Shown here in pieces: positions 40,437 to 48,028 of a DNA stretch of 48,028 nt. The translations under genes and the position numbers were made by a program. This DNA is from Oscillospiraceae bacterium (GTDB lineage Bacteria > Bacillota > Clostridia > Oscillospirales > Oscillospiraceae): assembly GCA_017411265.1 (NCBI GenBank), contig JAFRDL010000145.1, positions 1 to 48,028 on the forward strand, in the 5' to 3' direction. The notes beneath the pieces were generated by a model. The model made no database searches and was not told the DNA's origin. It saw only the letters and a list, made by a program, of their open reading frames with translations. Position 1 is the first letter of the stretch. The number at the start of each line of letters is the position of its first letter.

Positions 40437-42374
40437 ATGAATACACGGGAGATCAAGTATCTGGAGCTTTTGTCGAAAAACTTTCCCAATGTTCCGGCCA
40501 CCGCGGCGGAGATCGTCCGGCTGCAGGCGGTTCTGGAGCTGCCCAAGACCACCGAGCATTTCATGAGCGACATCCACGGGGAATACACCTATTTTACCCA
40601 TATCCTGAAAAACGCCTCCGGCGCCATCCACGCCAAGATCGACGACAGCTTCGGGGATCTGCTGGGGGAGGAGGAGAAAAACGCCCTGGCCCTGCTGATC
40701 TATTACCCGGAGCGGGAGCTGGCCAACACCGATCACACGGACTCCTGGTACCGGGTGACCATCCACCGGCTGATCTCCGTCTGCCGCCAGGCCACGGACA
40801 AGTATACCCAGTCCAAGGTCCGGGGCCGGCTGCCCCAGGAGTTTGCCTACGTCATCGAGGAACTCATCAACTCCAACGAGCACGACGTCAACAAGCGCCG
40901 GTATTTCGAGAGCATCATCAACAACGTCATCGCCACGGGGGTCGCGGACCAGTTCATCATCGCCCTGGCCAATCTGATCTCCCGGCTCACGGTGGACCGG
41001 CTCCACATCGTGGGCGATATCTTCGACCGCGGTCCGGCGGCCCATCTGGTGATCGAAGAACTGATCCAGCGTCACGGCGTGGACTTCGTCTGGGGCAACC
41101 ACGACGTGCTGTGGATGGGCGCCGCCATGGGCAACCCCGCCTGTATCGCCAACACGCTCCGGAACTCCCTGAAATACGGCAATTTTGACACGCTGGAGGA
41201 CGGCTACGGCATCAACGTCCGGCCCCTGGCCCTGTTTGCCATGGAGCAGTACGCGGACGACCCCTGCGAGGCGTTCCAGCCCACCCAGGTGACCGACTGC
41301 GTCATGGAGGACAGCGACATCACCGCCCGGACGCTCAAGGCCATCACGGTGATCCAGTTCAAGCTGGAGGGCCAGCTGATCCGCCGCCATCCGGAGTACA
41401 GCATGAACGACCGGATGCTGCTTCACAAGGTGGATTTTGAACAGGGGACCGTGGAGGTGAAAAACAGGAAGTACCCCATGCGGGACCTGCATTTCCCCAC
41501 CCTGGATCCCCAGGACCCCTATCGTCTGTCTCCCGGGGAGGAGCAGGTGGTGAGCCAGCTGGTCCTCTCCTTCCGCCGGAGCACGAAGCTCCAGCGGCAC
41601 ATCCGGGTCCTGATGGAAAAGGGGGCCATGTACCGGATCTGCAACGGCAACCTTCTGTACCACGGCTGTGTGCCCATGGAGCGGGACGGCAGCTTCCGGG
41701 AGGTCATGGTCAACTGCGCCCCCTATTCCGGCCGGGATCTGATGGACGCCTGCGACCGGATGGTGCGCACCGCCATGTACGACCGGAAAGAGGAGAACAC
41801 CGATTTCCTCTGGTATCTCTGGTGCGGCCCCGGCTCCCCGCTCAACGGCAAAGACAAGATCGCCACCTTTGAGCGGACCTTTATCAAGGATCCCAAGGCG
41901 GGGAAGGAGACCAAGAACCCCTATTATGATCTCTGGCACAGCCAGGAGACGGCCCGGATCATTCTGGAGGAATTCGGCGTAGACGCCAAAACCGGCCATA
42001 TCATCAACGGTCACGTCCCCGTGAAGAAGTCCAAGGGCGAGGAGCCGGTGAAGGCGGGAGGCAAGTTCATCAACATCGACGGCGGCCTTGCCAAGGCCTA
42101 CCAGCCGGTAACGGGCATCTGCGGCTACACCCTGGTCTTTACCTCCCACGAGCTGTATCTGGCGGAGCACCAGCCCTTCGACCCGGATACCGCCGCCCGG
42201 GAGAACAACGTGGACATGATCTCCCGGACCATCATGATCGAGCAATACCCCGAACGGCTGAGTGTCCGGGATACCGACGGCGGCAAGGAAGTGGAGAGCC
42301 GGATCGAGGATCTCCAGCAGCTTCTGGCCGCCTACCGCCGGGGCGTGATCCGAACCCCCAGCCGGATGGAGTGA
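40437..42374 (+). CDS. fbp: fructose-1,6-bisphosphatase, class III
   Basis: This 645-residue enzyme is the Firmicutes-type FBPase of gluconeogenesis, converting fructose-1,6-bisphosphate to fructose-6-phosphate. It has a metallophosphatase-like core: MSDIHGEYTYF (43-53), VGDIFDRGP and WGNHDVLWMG, then INGHVPVKKSKGEEPVKA near the C-terminus. The length matches the family (about 640-670). ATG 40437 follows AAGGAGTGA. It is probably co-transcribed with the thioredoxin-reductase-like gene. It is followed by the valS promoter and T-box leader. Confidence 0.95.
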   Translation: MNTREIKYLELLSKNFPNVPATAAEIVRLQAVLELPKTTEHFMSDIHGEYTYFTHILKNASGAIHAKIDDSFGDLLGEEEKNALALLIYYPERELANTDHTDSWYRVTIHRLISVCRQATDKYTQSKVRGRLPQEFAYVIEELINSNEHDVNKRRYFESIINNVIATGVADQFIIALANLISRLTVDRLHIVGDIFDRGPAAHLVIEELIQRHGVDFVWGNHDVLWMGAAMGNPACIANTLRNSLKYGNFDTLEDGYGINVRPLALFAMEQYADDPCEAFQPTQVTDCVMEDSDITARTLKAITVIQFKLEGQLIRRHPEYSMNDRMLLHKVDFEQGTVEVKNRKYPMRDLHFPTLDPQDPYRLSPGEEQVVSQLVLSFRRSTKLQRHIRVLMEKGAMYRICNGNLLYHGCVPMERDGSFREVMVNCAPYSGRDLMDACDRMVRTAMYDRKEENTDFLWYLWCGPGSPLNGKDKIATFERTFIKDPKAGKETKNPYYDLWHSQETARIILEEFGVDAKTGHIINGHVPVKKSKGEEPVKAGGKFINIDGGLAKAYQPVTGICGYTLVFTSHELYLAEHQPFDPDTAARENNVDMISRTIMIEQYPERLSVRDTDGGKEVESRIEDLQQLLAAYRRGVIRTPSRME

Positions 42375-42411
42375 GGCACGCACCGCCGGGCCGGGAAAAC
42401 GCCGACGGGCC

Positions 42412-42440
42412 TTGACAAACCGCACAAAAACATATATATT
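42412..42440 (+). promoter_or_regulatory. sigma-A promoter for the T-box/valS transcript
   Basis: A perfect TTGACA (42412-42417), 17 nt, then TATATT (42435-42440). It lies 38 nt after the fbp stop in an AT-rich patch. Confidence 0.78.
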
Positions 42441-42445
42441 GATTT

Positions 42446-42680
42446 GGCAAATCAGCGAAGAAGGGGAGGAGTAGGCTCCCGGCGCATCCCCAGAGAGAGG
42501 GCGGTTGGTGCAAGCCCTTGGAGCGTCGTGCCGAAGGTCGCCCCGGAGCGGCCGCCCTGAAGACAGTAGGGGCGGACGGGTGCTCCCGTTACAGAGCGAG
42601 AGTGCCGCGCCTGGCGCGCGGAACTCGGGTGGTACCGCGTAATTATTGCGCCCCGGGACGTTCCCGGGGCGCTTTTCTTT
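42446..42680 (+). ncRNA. T-box riboswitch leader of valS
   Basis: This leader senses uncharged tRNA-Val. Visible elements in order are GAGGAGTAGG near the stem I base (42467-42476), AGAGAG (42492-42497), GGTTGGTGCAAGCC (42503-42516) of the distal stem I region, and a GAAGGTCGC segment whose GTC (42537-42539) fits a valine specifier codon. The T-box GGGTGGTACCGCG is at 42627-42639, and the terminator follows. Uncharged tRNA-Val would pair at both the specifier and the TGGT bulge, stabilise the antiterminator and allow valS read-through. The exact specifier register is inferred. Confidence 0.92.
42648..42680 (+). terminator. T-box terminator upstream of valS
   Basis: A perfect 11-bp stem (42648-42658 with 42662-42672) with a CGT loop, followed by TTTTCTTT. 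It competes with the T-box antiterminator. Confidence 0.88.
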
Positions 42681-42695
42681 GACGGAGGATGAGAC

Positions 42696-45314
42696 ATGAA
42701 AGAACTGCCCAAGATCTACGATCCCAAACAGGTGGAGGGCCGCATCTACCAGTACTGGATGGACGGCGGCTGGTTCCACGCGGTCCGGGACCCGGAGAAA
42801 AAACCCTTTACCATCGTGATCCCCCCACCCAACGTCACCGGCCAGCTCCATCTGGGCCACGCCTTTGACGAGACCATTCAGGACGTGCTCACCCGCTGGA
42901 AGCGGATGAGCGGCTACTGCACGCTTTGGCTCCCCGGCGTGGACCACGCGGGCATCGCTACCCAGATCAAGGTGGAGGAGGTGCTGCGCAAGGAGGGCCT
43001 CACCCGCTTCGACCTGGGCCGGGACAAGTTCCTGGAGCAGGTGTGGGACTGGAAAAACCAGTACGGCAACCGGATCGTGGAGCAGCTCAAGACCCTGGGC
43101 TCCTCGTGCGACTGGGACCGGCAGCGCTTCACCATGGACGATGTGTGCGCCAAGGCCGTGCGGGAGGCGTTCTGCAGCCTGTACGAAAAGGGGCTCATTT
43201 ACAAGGGCAAGCGGATCATCAACTGGTGCCCCCACTGCACCACGGCCCTGTCCGACGCCGAGGTGGAGTATGTGGAGAAGCAGGGCTTCTTCTGGCATAT
43301 CCGCTATCCGCTCACCGACGGCAGCGGCAGCGTGGAGGTGGCCACCACGCGACCCGAGACCATGCTGGGCGACGCCGCCGTGGCGGTGAACCCGGAGGAC
43401 GAGCGGTATAAGCACATGATCGGCAAGACCGTCACCCTGCCCCTGGTGGGGAGGGAGATCCCCATCGTGGCCGACGAGCACGCCGACATGGAATTCGGCA
43501 CCGGCTGTGTGAAGATCACCCCCTGCCACGACCCCAACGACTTCGAGGTGGGCCTGCGCCACGACCTGCCCCAGTACCTCATGCTGGACGGCGAGGGCCG
43601 GATCACCGGCGGCTACAAGTGGGACGGCATGGACCGCTACGAGGCCCGCAAGGCCATCGTGCAGGAGCTGGAGGACCAGGGGTATCTGGTGTCCATCGAG
43701 CCCTGCACCCACAACGTGGGCACCTGCTACCGCTGCCACAACGACGTGGAGCCCCTGGCCAGCGACCAGTGGTTCGTGAAGATGGCGCCCCTGGCCAAGG
43801 AGGCCATCCGGGTGGTGGAGGACGGGGAGGTCCGCTTCGTGCCGGACCGCTTCTCCAAGATCTACCTGAACTGGATGAACGGCGTGCGCGACTGGTGCAT
43901 CTCCCGGCAGCTGTGGTGGGGTCACCAGATCCCCGTGTGGTACTGCGACGACTGCGGAGAGATGACCGTCTCCCGCCAGGATCCCTGCGAGTGCGCCCAC
44001 TGCCATTCCAAACGGATCCGCCGGGACCCCGACGTGCTGGACACTTGGTTTTCCAGCGCTCTGTGGCCCTTCTCCACCCTTGGCTGGCCGGAGGAGACGG
44101 AGGATCTCAAATACTTCTATCCCACGGACGTGCTGGTCACCGGCTATGACATCATCTTCTTCTGGGTGGCCCGGATGATCTTCTCCGGCTGCGAGCACAT
44201 GAAGAAGTTCCCCTTCCACACGGTGCTGATCCACGGCCTGATCCGGGATCCCCAGGGCAAGAAGATGTCCAAGTCCGCCGGCAACGGCGTGGACCCCATC
44301 GAGGTCATCAACACCTACGGCGCGGACGCCCTGCGCTTCAACATCATCACCGGCAACTCCCCCGGCAACGACATGCGGTATTTCCCGGAGCGGTGCGAGG
44401 CCATGCGGAACTTCTCCAACAAGCTCTGGAACGCCTCCCGTTTCGTGATGATGAACCTCACCATCGACCGGAACGAGCTGCCCGAGACCCTGGAACTGGA
44501 GGACAAGTGGATCCTCTCCCGGCTCAACGACCTGGCCGGCGAGGTGGGGGACAACCTGGACAAGTACGAGCTGGGCATCGCCGCCCAGAAGATCTATGAC
44601 TTCATCTGGGACAGCTTCTGCGACTGGTATATCGAGCTCACCAAAGCCCGTCTCACCGGCGAGGACGAGGCGGCCCGGATCCAGGCCCAGAAGGTGCTGC
44701 TCTACGTCCTCACCGAGACGCTGAAGCTGCTGCACCCCTTCATGCCCTTCATCACGGAGGAGATCTTCCAGGCCCTGCCCCATGAGGGAGACGCCCTGAT
44801 GATCCAGACTTATCCCACCTTCCGGGAAGACCTCTCCTTCCCCGAGGAGAGCACCCGCCTGGAGAAGGTGCTGGAGGCCATCTCCGCCATCCGGTCCCGC
44901 CGGAGCGAGATGAACGTGCCCCCCTCCAAGCGGCCCCATCTGTTTGTCAGCACCACGGATCCCCAGGCCTTCGAGAGTGGTATGGGCTATCTGCGCCGCC
45001 TGGCCATGGTGGGAGACGTGACCCTGGTGGACGAGGCGCCCGGCGATCTGGACAGCCTGGTGAGTATTGTGACGGAACACAGCGTGTGCTACCTGCCCAT
45101 GAACGAGCTGGTGGACGTGGACAAGGAGCGGGAGCGCCTCCGGAAGGAACTGGAGAAAAACCGGGGCTTCCTGGAAAACCAGCGCCGGAAGCTGGCCAAC
45201 GAGAACTTCGTCTCCCGGGCTCCCGAGCACGTCGTCAACGCCGAGCGGGAGCGGGCCGAGAAGCTGGAGGCCCTCATCGCCAACCTGGAGGAATCCCTCC
45301 GGAAGCTGGGATAA
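42696..45314 (+). CDS. valS: valyl-tRNA synthetase
   Basis: This 872-residue class I synthetase has PPPNVTGQLHLGHAFD (HLGH 52-55), a CP1 editing insertion with ATTRPETMLGDAAVAV, and KKMSKSAGNGVDP (KMSKS 523-527). The anticodon-binding domain is followed by a C-terminal coiled-coil arm (about 805-872, rich in Arg, Lys and Glu) that is typical of ValRS and contacts tRNA. ATG 42696 has GGAGG 7 nt upstream. Expression is controlled by the T-box directly upstream, and the T-box valine codon supports the ValRS call. Confidence 0.96.
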   Translation: MKELPKIYDPKQVEGRIYQYWMDGGWFHAVRDPEKKPFTIVIPPPNVTGQLHLGHAFDETIQDVLTRWKRMSGYCTLWLPGVDHAGIATQIKVEEVLRKEGLTRFDLGRDKFLEQVWDWKNQYGNRIVEQLKTLGSSCDWDRQRFTMDDVCAKAVREAFCSLYEKGLIYKGKRIINWCPHCTTALSDAEVEYVEKQGFFWHIRYPLTDGSGSVEVATTRPETMLGDAAVAVNPEDERYKHMIGKTVTLPLVGREIPIVADEHADMEFGTGCVKITPCHDPNDFEVGLRHDLPQYLMLDGEGRITGGYKWDGMDRYEARKAIVQELEDQGYLVSIEPCTHNVGTCYRCHNDVEPLASDQWFVKMAPLAKEAIRVVEDGEVRFVPDRFSKIYLNWMNGVRDWCISRQLWWGHQIPVWYCDDCGEMTVSRQDPCECAHCHSKRIRRDPDVLDTWFSSALWPFSTLGWPEETEDLKYFYPTDVLVTGYDIIFFWVARMIFSGCEHMKKFPFHTVLIHGLIRDPQGKKMSKSAGNGVDPIEVINTYGADALRFNIITGNSPGNDMRYFPERCEAMRNFSNKLWNASRFVMMNLTIDRNELPETLELEDKWILSRLNDLAGEVGDNLDKYELGIAAQKIYDFIWDSFCDWYIELTKARLTGEDEAARIQAQKVLLYVLTETLKLLHPFMPFITEEIFQALPHEGDALMIQTYPTFREDLSFPEESTRLEKVLEAISAIRSRRSEMNVPPSKRPHLFVSTTDPQAFESGMGYLRRLAMVGDVTLVDEAPGDLDSLVSIVTEHSVCYLPMNELVDVDKERERLRKELEKNRGFLENQRRKLANENFVSRAPEHVVNAERERAEKLEALIANLEESLRKLG

Positions 45315-45321
45315 GCCGGAA

Positions 45322-45350
45322 TTGACAAAACGGTCCCGAGCCGCTACAAT
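45322..45350 (+). promoter_or_regulatory. putative sigma-A promoter inside the valS terminator region
   Basis: A perfect TTGACA (45322-45327), 17 nt, then TACAAT (45345-45350). The -10 sits at the tip of the terminator hairpin that follows valS. It would drive the Ig-like protein gene, with a start near 45357. Confidence 0.55.
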
Positions 45351-45371
45351 AGCGGCTCGGGATTGATTGTT
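45334..45371 (+). terminator. terminator after valS
   Basis: A perfect 13-bp stem (45334-45346 with 45350-45362) and CAA loop are followed by TTGATTGTTG. The T-tract is broken but the stem is strong. A second T-followed hairpin (CGGGAAA/TTTCCCG, then TTTT) lies at 45390-45411. Confidence 0.6.
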
Positions 45372-45476
45372 GCTGGCAATTATTTCCAGCGGGAAACTTT
45401 TTTCCCGTTTTGCGCGTCTATTGCATAGAACGATGTGAAACCTTCCGGACACACGTCCGGGGGAGGAGACAAGGAT

Positions 45477-47333
45477 ATGAGCCGAAAACCCATTCGATCC
45501 GTTATCGCCCTGCTGCTGGCGGTGCTGCTGCTGGCGGGGCTGTCCGTCGGCGCCATGGCCGCCGAGAGCGGGGAAGGGGACGGGGAGCCCGGCGAGACGG
45601 CGGGAGAACCCACGGCGCCCCCGGAACCGACGTCCGCGCCGGAACCCACACCGGAACCCACACCGGAGCCTACGCCGGAACCTACACCCACCCCGACGCC
45701 GGAGCCCACCGTACCCCCGGCCAACGAACCGCCGGCGATCGCGTCGGATCTACCCGGCACGCTGGCCATACCGGTGGGGGGATCCTTCACCCTGGCCGTG
45801 GCGGCGACGGGCGACAACCTCCAGTACCAATGGTATAAGGACGGGAACCAGCTGGTGGGCCACACGGAGACGACCCTCCAGGTGACCGGCGCCGCGCTTT
45901 CCCACGCCGGGCGGTATTTCTGCTACATCCAGAATTCCGCCGGCGCCGTGGAGAGCAGCGGCTGCGTCGTAAAGATCTTGACCCAGCCGGTGATCACCCG
46001 GAACATCAGTCCCACCTCGCTCACTCTGAACGTCGGGGACACCATCACCCTTACGGCGGCGGCCAGCGGGGAGAACATGGCGGTCCATTGGTTCTATAAA
46101 AAGGGGGACACGGAGCTCCGGGAGATCGCCGGACAGACGGGAACCACCCTCTCCATCCCCGCCGCCGAGGAACACGACGGAGCGGACTTCTACTGCCAGT
46201 TTGTCAACGAGGCGGGTGGCGCCATTACCTCCTTCTGCCGGGTCACGGTGAACAAAGGAGCCTCCGTACCGCCCAAAACCACCAAGGACCCCTATGGAGA
46301 GGTGGTAAACGAGCGGGGAAATGCCATTTTCATTGCCCGCGCCGACGGGGCGTCCTCGTACACCTGGCGGTTCATCAGCGGCGGGGGCACGGCCTATGAT
46401 TACAACACCGTCGGCTCCATGTTCCCCGGGCTGAACATCTCCGGCGGCGACACGGAGCAGCTGACCCTCTCCTACATCCCCTATGAGCTGGACGGCTGGA
46501 AGGTGGCCTGCCTCTTCAAGAATGCCGCCGGCGAGACTCTCTCCGGCGCGGCGACCATCCAGGTCCAGCGGGCCGGCTCCGCGGTGAGCATCACCGCCCA
46601 GCCCAAAGGGGCCACCCTGGGTCTGGATGAGGAGGCGGACTTCGTCCTGTCCGTGGAGGCCATCGCCGCCGACGGCGGCGTCCTTGCCTACCAGTGGTAC
46701 AGCGCCCCCACCAACAGCGCCGCGGCCATGCGGTCCATCCCCGGCGCCACGGGGAGCACCTGGACACCCGAACGGTCGGAGGGGACCGTTTACTACCGGG
46801 TTGGCGTCACGGCCACCGGCGGCGGCGTAACCACCGAGCCCATCTACTCCGTCACCGTCCCGGTGACCTTCACCGCGAAGAAGGAGCATGTGCATACATA
46901 CAGCACCGTCTGGGAGCACAACGACATCTCCCACTGGCACCAGTGCGTCTGCGGCGACCATGCCGACGAGGAGCGGCACACCTGGGAGTGGACGGTGATC
47001 CTGGCTCCCACGGACACGGAGGACGGTCAGCAGAAGGGGGTCTGCACCGTGTGCGGGTACGAGACCGTGCAGCCCATCCCGGCCGGAAGCATGCCCGCCG
47101 CCACCGCCGCCCCGTCACCAACGGCGTCTCGAGGCAACCGCACGGGGCTGTTCCTTCTGCTGGGGGCGCTGGCCCTGATCATCATTGCCGGGGCGGTATT
47201 TCTGATCCTGCGGGTCCTGCGTTCTCCCGAGGAGGATGGGGAGGATGAATTCGAGTACGACGAGATGGGATCGGGAGACCCCGAGCAAGAAGCGGACGAA
47301 CCGACCCGGACTTTTGAGCGGGACGACAGATAA
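45477..47333 (+). CDS. surface-anchored Ig-like repeat protein with Pro/Thr stalk
   Basis: This 618-residue protein has no recognised enzymatic domain. It starts with a Sec signal (residues 1-29: RKP then a Leu/Val/Ala core ending AMA). A Pro-Glu-Thr stalk follows (about 45-82), then Ig-like domains with paired Trp/Cys positions: YQWYKDG with RYFCYIQNSAG (118-156), VHWFYKKG with DFYCQFVNEAG (203-248), and at least one more with YQWYSAPTN. A His/Cys-rich module (473-535, with CVCG and CTVCGYE pairs) may bind zinc. A C-terminal transmembrane helix (about 556-579) and an acidic cytoplasmic tail anchor it. A role in surface binding is inferred. ATG 45477 follows GGGAGGAG. Confidence 0.82.
   Translation: MSRKPIRSVIALLLAVLLLAGLSVGAMAAESGEGDGEPGETAGEPTAPPEPTSAPEPTPEPTPEPTPEPTPTPTPEPTVPPANEPPAIASDLPGTLAIPVGGSFTLAVAATGDNLQYQWYKDGNQLVGHTETTLQVTGAALSHAGRYFCYIQNSAGAVESSGCVVKILTQPVITRNISPTSLTLNVGDTITLTAAASGENMAVHWFYKKGDTELREIAGQTGTTLSIPAAEEHDGADFYCQFVNEAGGAITSFCRVTVNKGASVPPKTTKDPYGEVVNERGNAIFIARADGASSYTWRFISGGGTAYDYNTVGSMFPGLNISGGDTEQLTLSYIPYELDGWKVACLFKNAAGETLSGAATIQVQRAGSAVSITAQPKGATLGLDEEADFVLSVEAIAADGGVLAYQWYSAPTNSAAAMRSIPGATGSTWTPERSEGTVYYRVGVTATGGGVTTEPIYSVTVPVTFTAKKEHVHTYSTVWEHNDISHWHQCVCGDHADEERHTWEWTVILAPTDTEDGQQKGVCTVCGYETVQPIPAGSMPAATAAPSPTASRGNRTGLFLLLGALALIIIAGAVFLILRVLRSPEEDGEDEFEYDEMGSGDPEQEADEPTRTFERDDR
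45639..45710 (+). repeat. 12-bp tandem repeat encoding Pro-Glu-Pro-Thr units
   Basis: Six imperfect 12-bp units based on CCGGAACCCACA lie head to tail; the first two copies are identical. They encode the PEPT stalk of the surface protein and may vary in number between strains by slippage. Confidence 0.8.
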
Positions 47334-47369
47334 AAAACGACGGCGGATTGAATCCGCCGTCGTTTTTTT
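47332..47369. terminator. bidirectional terminator
   Basis: A near-perfect palindrome with an A6 tract, the stem CGACGGCGGA/TCCGCCGTCG with a TTGAA loop, and a T7 tract. It lies between the convergent surface-protein and SDR genes and serves both. Confidence 0.9.
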
Positions 47370-47383
47370 ATGGCAGGAAAGAA

Positions 47384-48028
47384 TCAGGCATCCACGCCGC
47401 CGTCCACGCGGAGCAGCTGGCCGTCGACGAAGGAGGAGTCGCTTGTCGCGAGGAAAGAGCGACGGTTGCGATCTCGCGGCCCTGGCCGACACGGCCGAGA
47501 GGAGAACGGCTGGTCATGAAATCGAGGACCGGCCCGCCGGCAGCATCAAACATCGCGGTCATAATGGCGCCGGGCTGAATGCCGTTGACGTGGATCTCGG
47601 GCCCCAGCTCCAGAGCCATGGCCTTGGTAAGTCCGTTCATGGCGTGCTTGCTGGTGCAGTAAGCGATGGGGCCCCAGTGGGCGGCGCAGCCGGCCACGGA
47701 GGAGGTGTTGATGATATGGCCATCGCCCTTGGCCTTCATGACCGGGGCGCAGAGCTTCGACAGAATGAAAGCGGAGGTCACGTTGACGTTCATGACCTGC
47801 TGGAACTCCTCGACGCTCAAATCCGTGATCGGAAGCATGCTGATCATGCCGGCGTTGTTGAACAGGATATCCACGGTGCCGTAGGCTTCCATGCAGGCGT
47901 CAAAAATTTTCTGGGGGGAATTGAGATCGCTGGTGTCGGCCACCACGTAAATGGCCTCGCCGCCCGCGGCCTTGATCTTGGCGACCACGGCCTGGGCGCG
48001 CGCCTCGGGGCGTCCGGGGACGCCGACC
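47384..48028 (-). pseudogene. SDR family oxidoreductase, 5'-partial, apparent 1-nt frameshift
   Basis: The frame enters from the right edge, so the N-terminus and coenzyme loop are outside. Visible SDR blocks are VADTSD, LFNNAGMISMLP, INTSSVAG, the active-site YCTSKHA and GIQPGAIMTAM. After GRVGQGREIATVAL the frame turns into non-SDR sequence and runs into the terminator. The neighbouring frame resumes as FLATSDSSFVDGQLLRVDGGVDA and stops at 47384, a normal SDR ending. One missing base at the A-run 47454-47456 (minus-strand TTT) explains this. It may be a true mutation or a sequencing error. Confidence 0.78.

Noticed and set aside
40368..45452. A very long open frame antisense to fbp and valS (also similar antisense frames at 2210-5989 and 7394-11188)
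   Set aside because: Its translation is low-complexity His/Gly/Leu/Val-rich sequence with no domain, and it mirrors well-supported genes. Long antisense frames are expected in GC-rich coding DNA.

Overview
The window reads as chromosomal DNA of a GC-rich anaerobic Firmicute, most likely a gut-type Clostridia (Oscillospiraceae-like). The pointers are a stand-alone AICAR transformylase, a single-chain PurL of about 1225 residues, a class III fructose-1,6-bisphosphatase, a YtvI-type membrane protein, a C_GCAxxG_C_C protein, a T-box in front of valS, PyrR attenuation in front of pyrR-uraA, a TRAP transporter, and an EtfBA pair beside a GlcD-like flavoprotein. No CRISPR array, insertion sequence, phage gene, rRNA or tRNA was recognised.

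Layout. (1) 1-7473 (+): end of a purine operon (AICAR transformylase, purD, purL, guaB). (2) 7589-11542 (+): a cytoplasmic glycosidase pair, GH2 and GH36. (3) 11629-14980 (+): DegV lipid-binding protein, AI-2E/YtvI-type membrane protein, YmdB-like phosphodiesterase and a small Cys-rich protein. (4) 15074-16847 (+): two NAD(P)-dependent dehydrogenases. (5) 16911-19035 (-): a tightly overlapping trio of uracil-DNA glycosylase, DUF2156 protein and GNAT protein. (6) 19157-20020 (-): an RpiR regulator, divergent from the catabolic block. (7) 20345-35343 (+): FAD oxidoreductase, Fe-S/CCG protein, FGGY kinase, EtfB, EtfA, SDR, MDR, TRAP transporter (binding protein, small and large permeases), two tandem class III aminotransferases and alanine dehydrogenase. 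(8) 35627-39476 (-): uracil permease, PyrR with its attenuator, and glnS. (9) 39590-45314 (+): thioredoxin-reductase-like flavoprotein, fbp, and T-box/valS. (10) 45477-47333 (+): a surface-anchored Ig-like protein. (11) The right edge (-): an SDR gene cut by the window end and carrying an apparent frameshift.

The most interesting block is 19157-35343. A sugar-phosphate-type regulator faces a long co-directional gene set. That set combines a flavin/iron-sulfur dehydrogenase with its own electron-transfer flavoprotein, a carbohydrate kinase, two dehydrogenases, an organic-acid TRAP importer, and a transaminase/alanine dehydrogenase module that can recycle pyruvate and release ammonia. I infer an anaerobic catabolic system, or two adjacent ones, for polyol or sugar-acid and amino-acid or amine-type substrates. 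The substrate cannot be named from sequence.

Regulation is unusually readable here. Near-consensus promoters precede degV, the YtvI-like gene, the SDR at 16098, the glycosylase operon, the FAD oxidoreductase operon, pyrR, glnS, the flavoprotein at 39590, valS and the Ig-like protein. Two RNA switches (PyrR attenuator and T-box) have recognisable competing structures.
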